Assembly (NCBI GenBank): GCA_947579665.1
Contig: OX388345.1
Span: 73,337,454 to 73,401,453, forward strand
Reading direction: 5' to 3'
Length of the DNA stretch: 64,000 nucleotides
Source: Sympetrum striolatum
Taxonomy: Eukaryota; Arthropoda; Insecta; Odonata; Libellulidae
The notes under the pieces were generated by a model. The model did no database searches. It saw only the letters and a program-made list of their open reading frames with translations, and had not been told where the DNA came from. The position numbers and the translations under genes were made by a program. Positions within the stretch are counted from its first letter, which is position 1. Each line of letters starts with the position of its first letter. Below are positions 1-11,999 of this stretch, in pieces.

Positions 1-665
1 CGAGCGTGGCTCATAAAATTTGTATCCGCGATCCTGCAATTAATTGCACGCGAATTGGCACTGATCGCTCCACTACGAGATCTAATGTTAGCCATGATTC
101 CGAGTCAGAGAACGCCAACGAACTTCATCAGCGAAAATCAACCTCCTCAGAGCCTTCGGATATTCAACATAGCAATATGGGCGCGAACAATTTTCCTAAA
201 ACGTACAATGTGAAAACGACTAATGTAAAAGTCAAATTGAATATTAACAGGAAGATATCAGTTCAAAGACAGGAAATAACTGCAAGCGGCCGGTATATTC
301 CCCAATTAAAGGCCATATCTCTAACTTCCTGGAGGTAAAATTTTTGATATTCCTACAGATTATTCTTCATATTTACAATTCTTCGTCATCATCTTTCCTT
401 ACATCTTTATCCTATTATCATATCGTCTACTACTTTCTGCAGAAGGCTATACACTCTCGATATCGGACCCACCCCTTTACTATGCCTCCGTTTTATTTTT
501 TTAAGGATGAAACAAAATATTTTTGAATATTATACCGTAACTATGGAATATAATCATCTGCAGCAATACAATTACCCCCAAAGTACCCGGGTCCGCCTTT
601 CGGCTTCAAGAAGTGCATATTCCAAGGCTCTACTTTTCCAATCGATTACTTTGAAAGAAAATTAA
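1..665 (+). CDS. Candidate two-exon 3' part of an unrecognised gene, cut by the window edge
   Basis: A reading frame is open from base 3 to base 334, then meets a good donor (AG|GTAAAA). The next 108 bases are strongly T-rich and end in a pyrimidine tract plus CTGCAG at 442, as a short insect intron would. Joining 334 to 443 keeps the frame open for 73 more codons to a TAA at 663-665, about 184 codons in total. The first part is polar and Ser/Asn/Thr/Lys-rich (for example SNVSHDSESENANELHQ), like a disordered linker. The second part is less protein-like. There is no in-frame ATG before codon 60, so the true start would lie outside the window. I recognise no domain. Codon usage in exon 1 is varied and more GC-rich than the flanks. 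Open frames this long can occur by chance here, so this is a hypothesis resting mainly on the match of splice sites and phase. Confidence 0.35.
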
Positions 666-2284
666 TCATTTAAGCGACTTTTTCCCGGCATCTCTTCTTC
701 TGATCTTCCTTTATAACATGGAGGACACAATATATCGGCAACATCTTACAAAAAGGAACTTCCTCTGAATTGATTACGTATCTTAAGCCTTAGTTTAAAT
801 TTTCTGTCTTCTAAAAATTTCACCCCTCGCCCTGAAGCATCTGAACACTGCTCTGGTTATTTTTTTGTAGCAATTATTTAGAAAACGTCTTGCCTTTCGC
901 TGTCCTTTTCCTATTTAACGAACACAACACTTTTCGGTATGGACCTATGAACCACGCACATTCTAGATTAACTCAAGTTCGCATCGCTATTTTACCACCA
1001 ATGTAATTACCGTTGATGTAAACCGAAATAGTTACGGACCCATTACGGAACCCTGGGGGACGCTTAAAATCGGGGAAAGTTTTCGCATTGTCGGTACTCA
1101 TAGATGTTTTCGATTCTTCGATAGCTAGCAATATACCGAAGAACCGTATTTGCTATACCATATCCACACGACGGGATACCAAGAATTTCATTACGTGGAT
1201 TTCGAACTCTCGCGTGGACGGTGACTGCTATCAGGATCAGATTCCAATCACGAACTAACTAGTTAATTACCACTATCTCTCGAGCGTGAATTATGTGAGC
1301 AGAAACGAAGCGGTGGACCGGTTTTTTGCGCTGGAAATGTGAACGAACGAAAATAGAACGTCATGCACGAGCGAGCGATCGCAACCTTGTTGTGACACCC
1401 ATAAATTCTGCATCAGATTAGGAAAGTGGAAATAAATGCACATTAAAGTAGTTGCAGCGGAAATGAGGGCAAAATTGATAAATTTAACACGAATTTGGCG
1501 ATGAAAGTATGATTGACTGAAAGTACGGGAGCGGAACATGAATTTCGAAAATTTAGACCGATGAACACACTGGAAAACGCATTGAGGTAGGAGAAAATGT
1601 AAATAGCCTGCAATAAGGAATAAATGTACCGGAAAGAGAACACTCAATTAGCGTAAGAATGTACGATATTTGATCCTGTCATGTGGACAATCGATGCATG
1701 TGAAAGTCCAAAATTTGATGCCTAAAATGAAGTGAGACACTACATGGAGTAAAAAGAGAATTGCAAACCTGTTCCTTATTCATCTGGTAATGATGAAAAC
1801 CAAGTCGTGCGGTTAGTTATTATTACTTTAGTATAGAATAAATATATACTCATACGTTTATTTCTGTGTTAACCTACCTATCCACAAGATATTGATATAA
1901 AATGAAAACGATTGTAATGTAAACAGTTCAATAGATAACGATTGAACGAATAATTAGGAAAATCGTAGCATTTTTCTAAATGAAGATGTTTTAAGTGCTC
2001 CACCGGAATTTGAAATGAAACGACATTTATTGTAGCGTTTACTAATCAAGAGAGAAAGTTAACACGAAGAAATATCACAGTATCCAATCACAAGATTACA
2101 GATATACAACACAGTACAGGAGTATAGATTTGAGGTACATACGAATCCATTACAGGGATTACAAGCAAACAAAATCTCAAATTGATGCATAGCATACGAT
2201 CAATTGCTTCAGGCACGACTTTGCGGTAGGACTACATACCCTAAATAATGAAATGATACAAACCTCTACGACCTCTAATATTTA
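666..2284. other. Noncoding stretch, nothing recognised
   Basis: AT-rich sequence with no RNA gene, repeat family or splice-flanked frame that I can support. A 118-codon open frame on the minus strand (1291-1647) is rich in Phe/Ser/His and resembles no protein family. Confidence 0.5.
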
Positions 2285-2365
2285 CATTGCGAACACCGGT
2301 TCAACGCTTCACGACGCTCGATGATGACGCGAAGCGACGAAACCGTGGTCGCAACACGGAATACA
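2285..2365 (+). repeat. Copy of the recurrent GATGATG...CGAAACCG module
   Basis: The order GATGATGACGCG, then GACGAAACCG, then TGGTCGC is seen about 15-20 bases apart. The same arrangement recurs on the minus strand near 4.4 and 33.4 kb, on the plus strand near 51.3 kb, and in altered form at 41.7 kb. Modules of this kind are common in arthropod repeats. I do not know which transposon class they belong to. Confidence 0.4.
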
Positions 2366-3164
2366 TCGTGATAAGGTTAAAATTTAAATCATTTCATTGT
2401 TTATGACGTGTTATAACAGAAAAACACAATTAATTCATGGGAAGTGTAGCAGTTAGGATTTAAATGACAATAAAATAAAAACCTACCCACGCGATGAGTT
2501 ATTCCTCCATCAGACGCACCGCAACGAGCACACACAAAAGAAAACACAATTTCGTGACGTTACACCAAGAAAGAATGCGACGAGAATAAAACAAATTCGT
2601 TGGACATGTACTTTATATACGGACACGTGATATCTGTCCATTCCGTAGAATTTCCGCATTTAGCTCATCCGAAACGTCACTTGCGGTAAGTGCACTGCGA
2701 CGGAACACGCACATCCGGGAAGTATTCTAAAGTTCCGATTCGACGTACTTCCTCGTACTCACGGGCTTTCGGAGTAAATACCCCAAGTAATGACGAATTC
2801 ACGGGACGAATCGCAGCAGTCCTTTAACACCACCGTTTTCGCCCAAACCAGTGAATCTGCAGCACGTTTTGGAATTGCTTCACCAATGGGATGAGAAGGA
2901 CGTAACAGTTGGCTGATCATACGTCCCGTTTACCCGTGACAATCTCATTTCTGAAACTTTCGTCCTAACGCCAAAATATTGAGAGTCCCAATCAAAGTGT
3001 TTCGCTATTATTTTAGATGTGCACGTTTATCCTGGTACACCATGTAAAGTTCACCGCTATTGTAGATGAAAAAGTACTGGACATAAGAAAGACATACTCA
3101 ATATTGGAAGATAAAATACGAGTTGAAATTGAGATGATCAATTAAAGGAGTAAATTCAGTAGAG
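2366..3164. other. Noncoding stretch, nothing recognised
   Basis: Mixed composition with scattered CpG. No frame, RNA gene or repeat is supported. Confidence 0.4.
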
Positions 3165-3535
3165 TTTGATATGGCGCTAAAATCTACGGTGGCCAGAAAC
3201 GTATTGTATGAATTATTCTCAAACGTGGCAAATATGCAAACATTGATGCAATGCTTGAGCAGTTACACTGGTTCAGCGTCCAACGAATTTTGGAATTTGA
3301 AGACTTAAAATTTATACATAAAATAAAAATTGGGTTGCTGCCTTCCTATTTGAAAAATAAAACAACAACCAATTGTGATATTCATAGCCATAACACGATG
3401 ACAAAAGAGGAGTTTCACATACCATATGTGAGCAAGGCTGTTTCTCAAAATTCTGCATTTTTTAAAGGATTAGTGTTGTATAATTCATTGGAAATTCACA
3501 TAAAGGCTATTCACTCTTTTGATGGCTTTGAGTAG
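3165..3535 (+). mobile_element. LINE fragment: reverse transcriptase C-terminus, CR1/Jockey-like (decayed)
   Basis: The translation reads YGAKIYGGQKRIV, then a stop, then RGKYANIDAMLEQLHWFSV, and continues through QRILEFEDLKFIHKIKIGLL, PSYL and HSHNTM to FFKGLVLYNSL near the end. This order is typical of the region after the catalytic reverse transcriptase core in CR1/Jockey-type non-LTR retrotransposons: an LGW-like segment, 'FVYKIKNGLAPPYL', 'HSYNTR', then 'RGPVLWNSLP'. The element is 5'-truncated, carries at least one stop upstream of base 3251, and ends in TAG at 3533. It cannot encode an active enzyme. A short AT-rich tail separates it from the tRNA-Ser gene downstream. Family membership is clear; the exact clade is an inference. 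Confidence 0.8.
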
Positions 3536-3621
3536 GGAGCAAGGAAATGGAGTGTAAACAGGAAAAAACTGCTGTAATCTGTTTTTTTTAGATATGATGA
3601 TTGGAAGATAATTAATCATCA

Positions 3622-3703
3622 GCTGCGGTGTCCGAGTGGTTAAGGAGTTGGACTTGAAATCCAATGGGCCCTGCCCGCGCAGGTTCGAATCCTGTCCGCA
3701 GCG
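3622..3703 (+). tRNA. tRNA-Ser (anticodon TGA)
   Basis: A complete class II tRNA of 82 nt. The acceptor stem GCTGCGG pairs perfectly with CCGCAGC, followed by a G discriminator. Box A (TGTCCGAGTGG), the anticodon stem TTGGA/TCCAA with loop CTTGAAA (anticodon TGA at 3655-3657), the long variable arm of serine tRNAs, and the T arm GCAGG-TTCGAAT-CCTGT are all present. It decodes UCN codons, mainly UCA, in cytosolic translation. No intron is seen. A run of six T follows four bases downstream and should end RNA polymerase III transcription. All paired regions are intact, unlike the tRNA-like SINE relics elsewhere in the window, so this is likely a functional gene. Confidence 0.95.
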
Positions 3704-3706
3704 AAC

Positions 3707-3712
3707 TTTTTT
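3707..3712 (+). terminator. RNA polymerase III terminator of the tRNA-Ser gene
   Basis: Six consecutive T residues start four bases after the tRNA 3' end, the usual stop signal for polymerase III. Confidence 0.85.
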
Positions 3713-4344
3713 ACCTATTTCACAGACACACAGCTTAGTACTCAAATTCGCACTAGTTATAGGGACGAGATTCAACTCTGTTTATGTCTACTTTACGTTG
3801 TTTACAGGCGTAATTGTCAGAATAACGTTGTCGGACAAAATTTTCGATTAAAAAGTGTGCTTGCCACAGGTCCCATTTATACGGGATAACTTAATCACTA
3901 TCCTCCCAACGCTAAAATAATTGTGAGTCCCAATCAAGCAAACCATAAAAGCGATTAAATTGTACCTCAGAGCAGATTCAATCCGTTTTTGTTAATGTAA
4001 GTAAATGTCGATAATGGTGGACCAAAAAATGAACAAAGAAATATTAATACAAGCGTGAATGTGAAGTATGAATAAATGTTGAATGAGTATTGGAGAAAAG
4101 GAAGAATAATAATATTAATCTATTATGAATTCACTTATTTAAAATGTTTTTATTTTATCTTTGTTGATGTTTCAGTATTTAATTTATTACATTTTACTAC
4201 TTGCATTTTTCTGTTTTATATTTAGTTTCTGTATTTTTATATTTTGTTTTAATACTACTTACTACCCCATTACTTGCAGACAATTGTTGTGACTGTTTAA
4301 TGTAGTCAAACTCAGCAACCTGGTTTATATATTTTTGAAAATTT
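3713..4344. other. AT-rich noncoding stretch
   Basis: Very AT-rich, with long T-rich runs from about 4130 to 4260. No gene or recognisable repeat. Confidence 0.4.
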
Positions 4345-4460
4345 AATATAATGATGAGATACTGTCCACAGTTTATTCATTCAACGCCCATAGTTTCGGT
4401 GTCCTGTTACAGCATCATCAGGCGATAGATGTATGAGAGTAAATACATTCTACATTTATT
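4345..4460 (-). repeat. Copy of the GATGATG...CGAAAC module (minus)
   Basis: Read on the minus strand: GCCTGATGATGCTG, then GGACACCGAAACTATGG. This matches the module at 2.3 and 51.3 kb. Short inverted pieces (TACTGTCC and GGACAG) flank it within about 120 bases, which suggests a small hairpin element. Confidence 0.4.
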
Positions 4461-5905
4461 TATAGGTATGACATTCCACCATATTTCACTGGACAGGATC
4501 AAACCGTGAATAAATAGCATGTGAGAATACATTACTATCGATTTTGATCGGAAATAACTCCTAGGTTTATACATTGTGGATTGTACAGTTTATTTTACAT
4601 GTAAAAAAATCTACATTAATAACTCGAAAGCCTTAATTGCGCACCGATAACACCGCAACGGGATGCTGTGATTAAAATAAAAATACGGAGCCACTTATAA
4701 TCACTCTATTATTTCCCTATGATAGGGTGGGGGACCACTAATTATTTCTATTTTAATTGTGCGTGACGGTTAACAAAACCTTCAGACCTACATAAATAAT
4801 GCAAAAATATGGTATTCATTGAGATTTTTTTAAAACCTTAACGAATCTGTAACTAATACTCGTTTTCAACCATCAACAGCAACATTAGGAAAAAGCTCTT
4901 TGAGAAGTTTAAGGGAACTAAAGCACCGCACCAGAACGAAGCATAAGGTTCATGAAACAAAAGGGAATTTCTCACGGGCCACTCCCGTTCTTGGAGAACA
5001 TCGGACGGGAATATAGGCGTGAAGGCAAACGGCCTAAATCAAAAAATCCGGCGGAGCGTAACGTTCTCTTACCTAAAGCACCCACGGTTTCTCTTTTCGA
5101 CTCCATTTACGGAGAGATCCCGATCACACGAAGAGGCGGATCTAGAAATCACCAATGTCATATCTAGGCGGAGCGGAAGTTGATGTTAAAGTACTTAATC
5201 TTCTCTAGTTACTCTTCAATCAATAAAATTACTATTTTCTTCCTGCAGTACCTCAGTCTTCAAAATAATTTTAGCTAGGTGTAGTAAGTAAGTTGGTAGC
5301 GTCCACATTTCTGCATATCCTTTCGACCAATTCCAACTGAATTACGTCAACTTTAAGGTTTTTTTCAGAGAGGTTCAAGTGTCAGTATCATACGATTAGG
5401 AGGGTATAAGCATACTTTGAAAACATTTACCCCATTTCTTTGTTATGGTAAGACTTGCGCTACCTAGGGATCGCAAACAAATTCCATTTCCTATTCCCAT
5501 TCGTTTCCTTTCCTTCAATATTCTTTCCAATTTCAAATTCGTCCCCTGTTGCTTACTTAAAACGATATCGAGCTTGTCTTTCTTTCTATGCTGCCTTATA
5601 TTCCATATAGTTTCTCCAAAATTATACTCTCTATTTTTTTCTCTCTATTCTTTTAGTTTTTAAAATTAACTCGTTCTCAATTTCTCCTCAAAAAGATATT
5701 TCCGTGATTATTTTATTAACCTATCTTATTTTCCCTTGTAATTGGTTTACCGTCATTGTAAGTAGTTACATCAAATTGTAAAACACTATATAGAGTATAA
5801 TTGTAAAACGTTTCATTTTTACTCTACAGTGTATTTACATCATTTTACGATGTCTACCCATTCCATACCATAATATGAAGTATTATACTGAATTTAAATA
5901 AACGG
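4461..5905. other. Noncoding stretch, nothing recognised
   Basis: AT-rich apart from a slightly GC-richer part at about 4940-5170, whose 71-codon frame resembles no protein. T-rich at 5500-5660. No RNA gene found. Confidence 0.4.
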
Positions 5906-6035
5906 GGCTCCTGGAAAGCCAAGTGGGCAGTGCATTCGGCATGGGGGAAAGCGGTCCTGGATTCGATTCCCAGTTAGGATTCCCGATTTAATTTAGCAGT
6001 CGAAGAATTATAAACAATACAGACATACGACAGAG
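5906..6035 (+). mobile_element. tRNA-derived SINE, CTA-tail family (old copy)
   Basis: The head begins GGCTCCTGGAAAGCC and contains AAAGCGGTCCTGG followed by the box B relic GATTCGATTCCCAG. It aligns along its length with the complete SINE at 43399-43530. The tail keeps AGCAGT...AAG and AACAATAC but has lost the regular CTA repeat. The acceptor stem is broken, so this is an old non-functional copy and not a tRNA gene. Confidence 0.75.
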
Positions 6036-7699
6036 GAATAAAAAACACTATGTTGACTCCACAAAAAATAACATACCGATAACATCGGAACACGTTAATT
6101 TTATTACAAGCATACTTTAGCAAATACAGGGCGCTTACTATGTATATCCAAACAGCATTGATTGTACTATACTAGTCTGTGCTTGTGTTTGGATGATTTA
6201 TTACCACAATATGATCATGGTCAACTATTTTTTTTAATAATCTGACAAGGAGTTGCCTTATGTAGTCACAGCTGATTGTTTATTGACCTGAAACACAACT
6301 ATATAACACCTAAAGATTCCTAATTATAAACCATTACCAAAAGAATACCAAATGATCCGAGAAAGCTATGTTACGAACCATCATTCATCATAGTTTTAGC
6401 GAGGGTCTCCGTCATCGAAATTCATTTGATTGTAATAAAGTTATTCGATCGGATATCGGGTGAAATATGGGAAATATAGGCCTTATGTCTATCAGTGAGT
6501 AAGAAGAACAAATTTAACAAAAGAAATGAAAATAAGACTGGAGAATTGCTCGAAAACAGCGGGTTATTCCTTACAGATTTGGTCTAGCGTGGGCGTGTAA
6601 TTCAGGGTTGCCTATACTCAGATAATCAATTTTCAATTAATCATTCCAACAAAACTAAGGCCCATTTAGACGAACGCCAATACACTTTTTCATCACTACA
6701 CTTCTTGCGTCACCACAAAAATTAACATCAACATCCCCGGTCAAAAGTGAGAGTCTCCTCTTATGAGTAAAAACACGCAAATTCGGGCTCAAAATAACAA
6801 AAGGAAGGCTAACGGCTGTCGAAAAAGGACCCTGACCAAGGCTGACCTTTCCGTGACCGTGAAGTGCGATAAGATAGGCTCGGAGATTTCCTGCGTCACG
6901 GTCATTCGCATCGCGTTATTCCCAACGGGACAATTCCGTCATTACTGATCATCCGCGAAACGATCATCACGACCGTGGAAAGGGGCGGTGCGAGAAGGGG
7001 CAGTGTGAGAAACCATCGGTGAAGATGGAGGAAGGAAAAATGTAGTCCAGGAAATAGAAGGAGATTTTCCTCCTCCGCGGAGAACGGGACGAATGTTGAC
7101 CCATTGTCATTTCCTCGCTATCCCCCGGCGATGAATGAAACAGGATGGAAGCCGATGTGTTGTACGTGGGAGGGATCGGAAAGGAGAGAGATGCTGGTCC
7201 AGTTTGAGAGGAAAATGGACAGTTTTGAGAGATAAAGATTTTCTTTCTTCACGTCGGATGCGGTCCACGGTGGAATACGACGCGTCGTTTCGTTAGCGAT
7301 AAAAATCAGGCTGTCCAACCATTTCATAATACGCTAACCTATTCGAATTAAAATATTTTTATTATCAAGGCTCTGATAGAATACGCGATGATATTTCTTA
7401 GCTGATCATGGAAATATTTATGTTTTTTGCGGTTCTAAACATAACATTTATTTATTTGACCCCGAACTAAGTAGCACATCACAGAAGAGAAGAAATAGTA
7501 ATTTCTCCACTTTATCTCCAAAAACAAAATGGTGGAAACATCATAAAACTTTTTTGCCTTTTCTTCTGTGATATAGCATCCCACAAATGTAAGTCTGAGA
7601 ATATTGAAAGTATATGCTGTGAAATAGTGGAGTATGAAAAACAAAATTGAAGATTTTGTTGAATAAATTCTACGAGATATGTCAACAATCTACTAAAAG
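6036..7699. other. Noncoding stretch with a moderately CpG-rich part
   Basis: Mostly AT-rich. The part at about 6690-7320 is richer in G+C and CpG than its flanks, and could be conserved noncoding DNA or lost coding sequence. Short frames there (61 and 69 codons) match nothing I know. Confidence 0.35.
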
Positions 7700-7945
7700 T
7701 TACTGTGACTTTAGTATTAAAATTTTACTATTAATTTCAGAATTTATATTACAGAAACTTTTACTTAGCTGTGAAATGCCAATTTAGAATACTGTTAAAA
7801 TTTGTTTACTTTAAATTTTATACTCATTTCATTGATTATTTCATATTATTTCAGGCTGCAAACACTCAAACCTAGGCTGAAAACAAGGGTATACGTTAAA
7901 TATTTTTACAAAGGACGTTATCAAGTTTTCGACCGATTCCCTACC
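7700..7945 (+). repeat. First copy of a local direct repeat (about 240 bp)
   Basis: It contains TTACTATTAATTTCAGAATT, AGCTGTGAAATGCC, ATTTAGAATACT, ATTGATTATTTCA and AAAGGACGT in this order. The same series recurs at 8905-9130, about 1.2 kb downstream in the same orientation, with base changes and small indels. The repeated pyrimidine-AG sites look like splice acceptors, but no coding frame is shared between the copies. Confidence 0.7.
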
Positions 7946-8904
7946 GTTGACAACACAAATGGGGGGATTAATGGAACTGAGCAAACAAAAATAGCTAAGT
8001 AAAGAACTATTCGCACAATAACACCATATCAGTAAAACGTAGAGACACAAGTACTACTATAAGTATTCACAGTTACTGCTGAAAATTCCTAGCCAATGAT
8101 GGGAAAACCTAATGGAATCTGGGGTAGTTAGGTCAGTAATTAAACACTACCACTACATTGCCTATTACCAATTTTATTTACGACTCAATGCCCCATGCTT
8201 CTTTTTAAAGCAAAATTAACAGCACTTATGCAGAACTAACCAAAAGAAATATATTGAGATCAAACACTTAAACCATACGTTACGATCACTTCTTAGAGAA
8301 ATTACAGCAATAAATATAAACAGTAATCACCTAAATAAACAGTAATCACCTGAATAGTACCAAAGTCTCCAAAATCTACCATAAAAATGCTGCAATTTAC
8401 AACAACACACGATAACTTTTAAATAAAGAATCAATAACGAGCAAAGGCTTTAGCAGTCAATTAAAAAGGATTAATAATGTATACAAAGTTACTGAATTAA
8501 CCCAGGCTTCTCAGTTTTCATCATTATCATTCCAAACGGGTATCGAGAGATACTAATTAAAGACTAAATGTTACAATAAAAAGAGATTTTCTCGGAAGGC
8601 GGCAATTAGAATGTTCCGTTAATCGCTAAGCGTGTTTTTACAGCAAATGGCTTCGACCGGTTACGTCCGAATGGCAAAAAACGAACTTAGCGAGATGCGA
8701 TCTTGGAAGAGCGTTGACATTTTCTATAACCTCCATTTCCTCAAGTAGTACCAAAACTTATGAAGGCGAAGGATAGTGAAAATCATAATATTAAAATCTA
8801 GCCATTTTTAAATTTCTTTAAATTTTAATCAATAAATAGAGCAATAATATTAGAGGCAAAATCCAGTTTCTTTAACTTAAAAATTGAACCATTTCCGTTC
8901 CAAT
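7946..8904. other. AT-rich spacer between the two direct repeats
   Basis: No gene. Two adjacent copies of a 19-base unit containing AACAGTAATCACCT sit at about 8327-8355. A small CpG-richer patch lies at 8620-8720. Confidence 0.4.
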
Positions 8905-9130
8905 AATTATTAAAACTTTACTATTAATTTCAGAATTGATAAAATAAAAACTTTTAATTAGCTGTGAAATGCCTATTTAGAATACTATTAAAAATTATTT
9001 GTTCAGTTTAAACTTTATACTCATTTAATCGATTATTTCAGCCTAACCTCAACCCTAGGCTGCAAACAACACGAAAACAAAGTTAAAAGTTAAATATTAC
9101 TGTAAAGGACGTCATGACAGTTTCTATTGT
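8905..9130 (+). repeat. Second copy of the local direct repeat
   Basis: Matches 7700-7945 in order and orientation (TTACTATTAATTTCAGAATT, AGCTGTGAAATGCC, TTTAGAATACTATT, CGATTATTTCAG, AAAGGACGTCATGAC). Its flanks are also partly repeated: a CATGTGATTC...AAAAACTTA segment occurs at about 9130 and again at about 9280. This points to several rounds of local duplication. Confidence 0.7.
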
Positions 9131-10094
9131 CATGTGATTCATCCCAATTCGATTTAAAAACTTAGCAATTATTATACTCCCTCAATTATTATTTAATTAA
9201 TAGACCAATAACGTTAAACTAAAATTCCTGCTTTTTTAATAAAAAAATCTATCCCTGAAGTTCAACTGGTTTCGAATGCCATGTGATTCGTATTGCTTCA
9301 TTAAAAAACTTAATGAATAGTAACGTAGCGTATCTCTTCAGGCGAGAACTCAGACGAAAATAACTGCGAATAATCAAACATTTTTTCTGAGAATCGTACG
9401 CACAACCGGAAGAGATGATTTATTCTTAGCACTTTATACGATAGCAGTCGCCGTTGCTGTCACGGAAGCAATTCAAACAAATGGTGTCAGTTTACGGATA
9501 AAATAAAAAATAACTCTCGAGATACTGCTTTATTTATAACTCCACAAAGAAAAAAGGGATACGAGGTAAAAAAATAGGGGAGGGCTTGATGAAAAATTGG
9601 TAGGGTATAAAAATACAACTCTGTATATAGAGTATTTCAGATACAACCTCGAACCTCAAACCCTCCGCCATTTGCTATCAATTGTTTGGGAGAGGGAATG
9701 AGGTTTTCTATGTAAGATGAGGAATGAGTTAGTTTGTAAATGCTTTCCTTACGGAACCAGGATACAATAATGGGAAAAAGTACATGCAAACTATGTAACC
9801 CCAGCACTTTGCTATAACTCTTTTCATAGCATAAGGAAAGACCCGAAAATACTAGTAAATGCCATTGTACCGCATCAAAAGTACTAAAATAGCTTTCAAA
9901 TCATCAAAACCATAAACAAGGCTGATCCAAAGAGCAAAAAAGATATTTTCTCTATTCAGTACAATAATGCAACACAAATGATAAATATCCCATCAACCCA
10001 AGGACGACAGCAGAGGAATGCAAAAACTTATATAAAACTAAAATAATAATATGTGGGTATTAATGCACATATAACAAAATGAATCGAATGATTA
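9131..10094. other. AT-rich noncoding stretch
   Basis: Apart from the partial duplication at 9130-9310, nothing is recognisable. Confidence 0.4.
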
Positions 10095-10385
10095 ACTTGG
10101 TATTTTAATGAATCTGAGGAATAATTGTTGGAAAAAGTACGTAGGGTTAACAGGAATAACGGAGGTGCTGGAGAGGACTGGGAAAGAGAGAGTTTTAATT
10201 GAAGTTATTAAGAATCGACAGAGGAAATGGGTAGAAAGTAAGGGAAAAAGAAGAAAAGGCAAAGACAGGATATGGTGGATTACATAAATAGCGGGATAAC
10301 AAATAAAGGAGTAAAAAAAGGATATGGCGATGAATAGGTATTTTTGATTCACATGGATCTACCGAAAGGTAGAACACTCATGAAT
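10095..10385 (+). mobile_element. RTE-like LINE fragment: C-terminal tail and 3' end
   Basis: One frame reads TEVLERTGKERVLIEVIKNR and then QRKWVESKGKKRRKG-like basic residues before a stop. This is the 'EEVLERVGEKR.LIETIKRRQRKW.GH' segment found near the C-terminus of RTE-type endonuclease-reverse transcriptases. It is followed by a 3' end reading LP.GRTL in degraded form (CTACCGAAAGGTAGAACACT). The 'WxGH' core is lost and several stops are present. Related fragments occur elsewhere in the window. Confidence 0.75.
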
Positions 10386-11119
10386 GTATGATTAATCATT
10401 GATTTTAATAAACGACTAACATTCGACTTTATGATTTCTGAGATATCCTATGGAGTATAATGGAAGCAGGCATTACCTTTAAATTAAAAAATCTTAACAT
10501 ATCTCCTGCAAAATTTGGGTAGGATATAAACGTTTTCTTTGGTAAAACGGAAAAAAAACATTGAAAAAAAAGACATCGATGTCTCCACCTTTGTGATGAA
10601 TAATGGTTGACGGCAGAGTCGAAAATCTTGAATGACGAGTCTTCTGGGAAATTCGGCTGACTTGACCGTAATCGGCTTAAGAGTTTTCCAACTTGTTAAG
10701 GTAATGGGGAAAGCACATGAGGGTTGAAGGAACACGACGAGATCCGTCTCAACCGGCCAAACTTTTCCTAGGAAAATATCCTCTGAGCACGTCGACGCTA
10801 TCAGTAGCCTGGGATTTTTTCGCCGGTACATGTGAAAAGCGCTGAGATCAAATCAATCATTCTCGACTCTTCAAATACGTTTTGGACCGTGTCGCTCGAT
10901 TCAACGGTGTAATAGGATTAGATCTCTTTGCTCTGCTCATTCTAACCTCCATTCTATACGAGAAAATTTTTGAAATTAGGCGCCAATTGGATTTACATTG
11001 AATAGCTATCATTTGCAGAATGTGAGATGGATAATTAGCGTGTTTCGCATCTGAATGATAAAGGTTCAATCTTGGGACTTCGTGATAACTTAGTGAGGAT
11101 GAACAAGGGCGTGAATTCA
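10386..11119. other. Noncoding stretch, moderate CpG content
   Basis: More CpG than the surroundings between 10560 and 11110. Minus-strand frames of 115 and 87 codons are open, but neither resembles a known protein nor has convincing splice sites. Confidence 0.35.
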
Positions 11120-11740
11120 TGATTTTATCCCCTCAAGGAAGGATAATGATGGCATAGAACAAGTAAAGGAATTCGCATATCCTGGTAGTAAGATAACAGA
11201 AGAATAGAAAAGTGAGATAGAAATCAAATCCATAATAGCTATGGCAAAGGAAGCATTCATGAGGAAAAAGAATATATTTCAAGGAAAGATGCATGTAGAA
11301 CTAAGAGAGAGACTAGTGAAGTGGAATGTTTGGAGTGTTTTAATACATGGCTGTGAAACTTGGACATTGAGAAAAGCAGATGAAAGGCATTTAGAAGAAT
11401 GTGAAATGTGGATGTGGAGGAAGACGGAGGGAATAAAATGGTCATACAAATTAAGAAATGAAGAGGTTTTGAAGAGGATAACTGAAAAAGATGAATGGTG
11501 GAGATAATCAGGTAGAGAAAAATGAATTGGCTAGGACACGAGTTATGAAGGAATGGAGTAATAACATAAGTGATAAAAGAATTTGCATTTAGAAGAAAGA
11601 TGAAAGGAAGGAGAAGAACAAAGATGACTTGAAAGAAAATATGTATACGGGAGAATGAAGAGATTGGCTCAAGACAGGGAGTGATGGAGGAGAACATAAT
11701 TTAAGCATCTACCCACAGGTAGAATACTTGTGATGATGAA
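11120..11740 (+). mobile_element. RTE-like LINE fragment, longest copy in the window (decayed)
   Basis: The translation reads IEQVKEFAYPGSKITEE, a stop, then IIAMAKEAFMRKKNIFQGK, VKWNVWSVLIHGCETWTL, RKADERHLEECEMWMWRKTE and LRNEEVLKRI. Each block matches the region after the palm domain in RTE-type LINE reverse transcriptases ('FKYLGSKIT', 'AKEAF.KKK', 'VWSVLLYGCETWT', 'FEMW.WRRM', 'TNEEVL'). After 11507 the frame breaks, and a degraded NWLGH region and basic tail follow. The 3' end reads MKRLAQDRE, then HLPTGRILVMMM, from a GATGATGA-type end. The catalytic YADD part is missing (5' truncation), and stops and frameshifts make it inactive. The purine-rich sequence produces a long antisense frame that is a shadow. 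Confidence 0.85.
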
Positions 11741-11999
11741 AAGGAGTTCTTTCTAGCATACCTGAACCTGATCTTATCACGAATTTAGAGTATGAAGTAA
11801 AGTAGCAAAGAAGCCTACACTATTTGGATATTGATTTACGCAAGTGATACCTAAAATTCAGCTCGAAATCAAGAAGACTGTTAATCTAATAGATCGCCTA
11901 AAAGCTACGAATCGCTGTAAGTGCAGATTTTGGGAACCTTGGTTCAAATTTCACTTAATCGAAAAGTCAAGTCTCAATATACTCACATACTATGTATTT

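Noticed and set aside
11257..11697. 146-codon minus-strand frame
   Set aside because: It is the antisense of a purine-rich LINE fragment that is readable on the plus strand.
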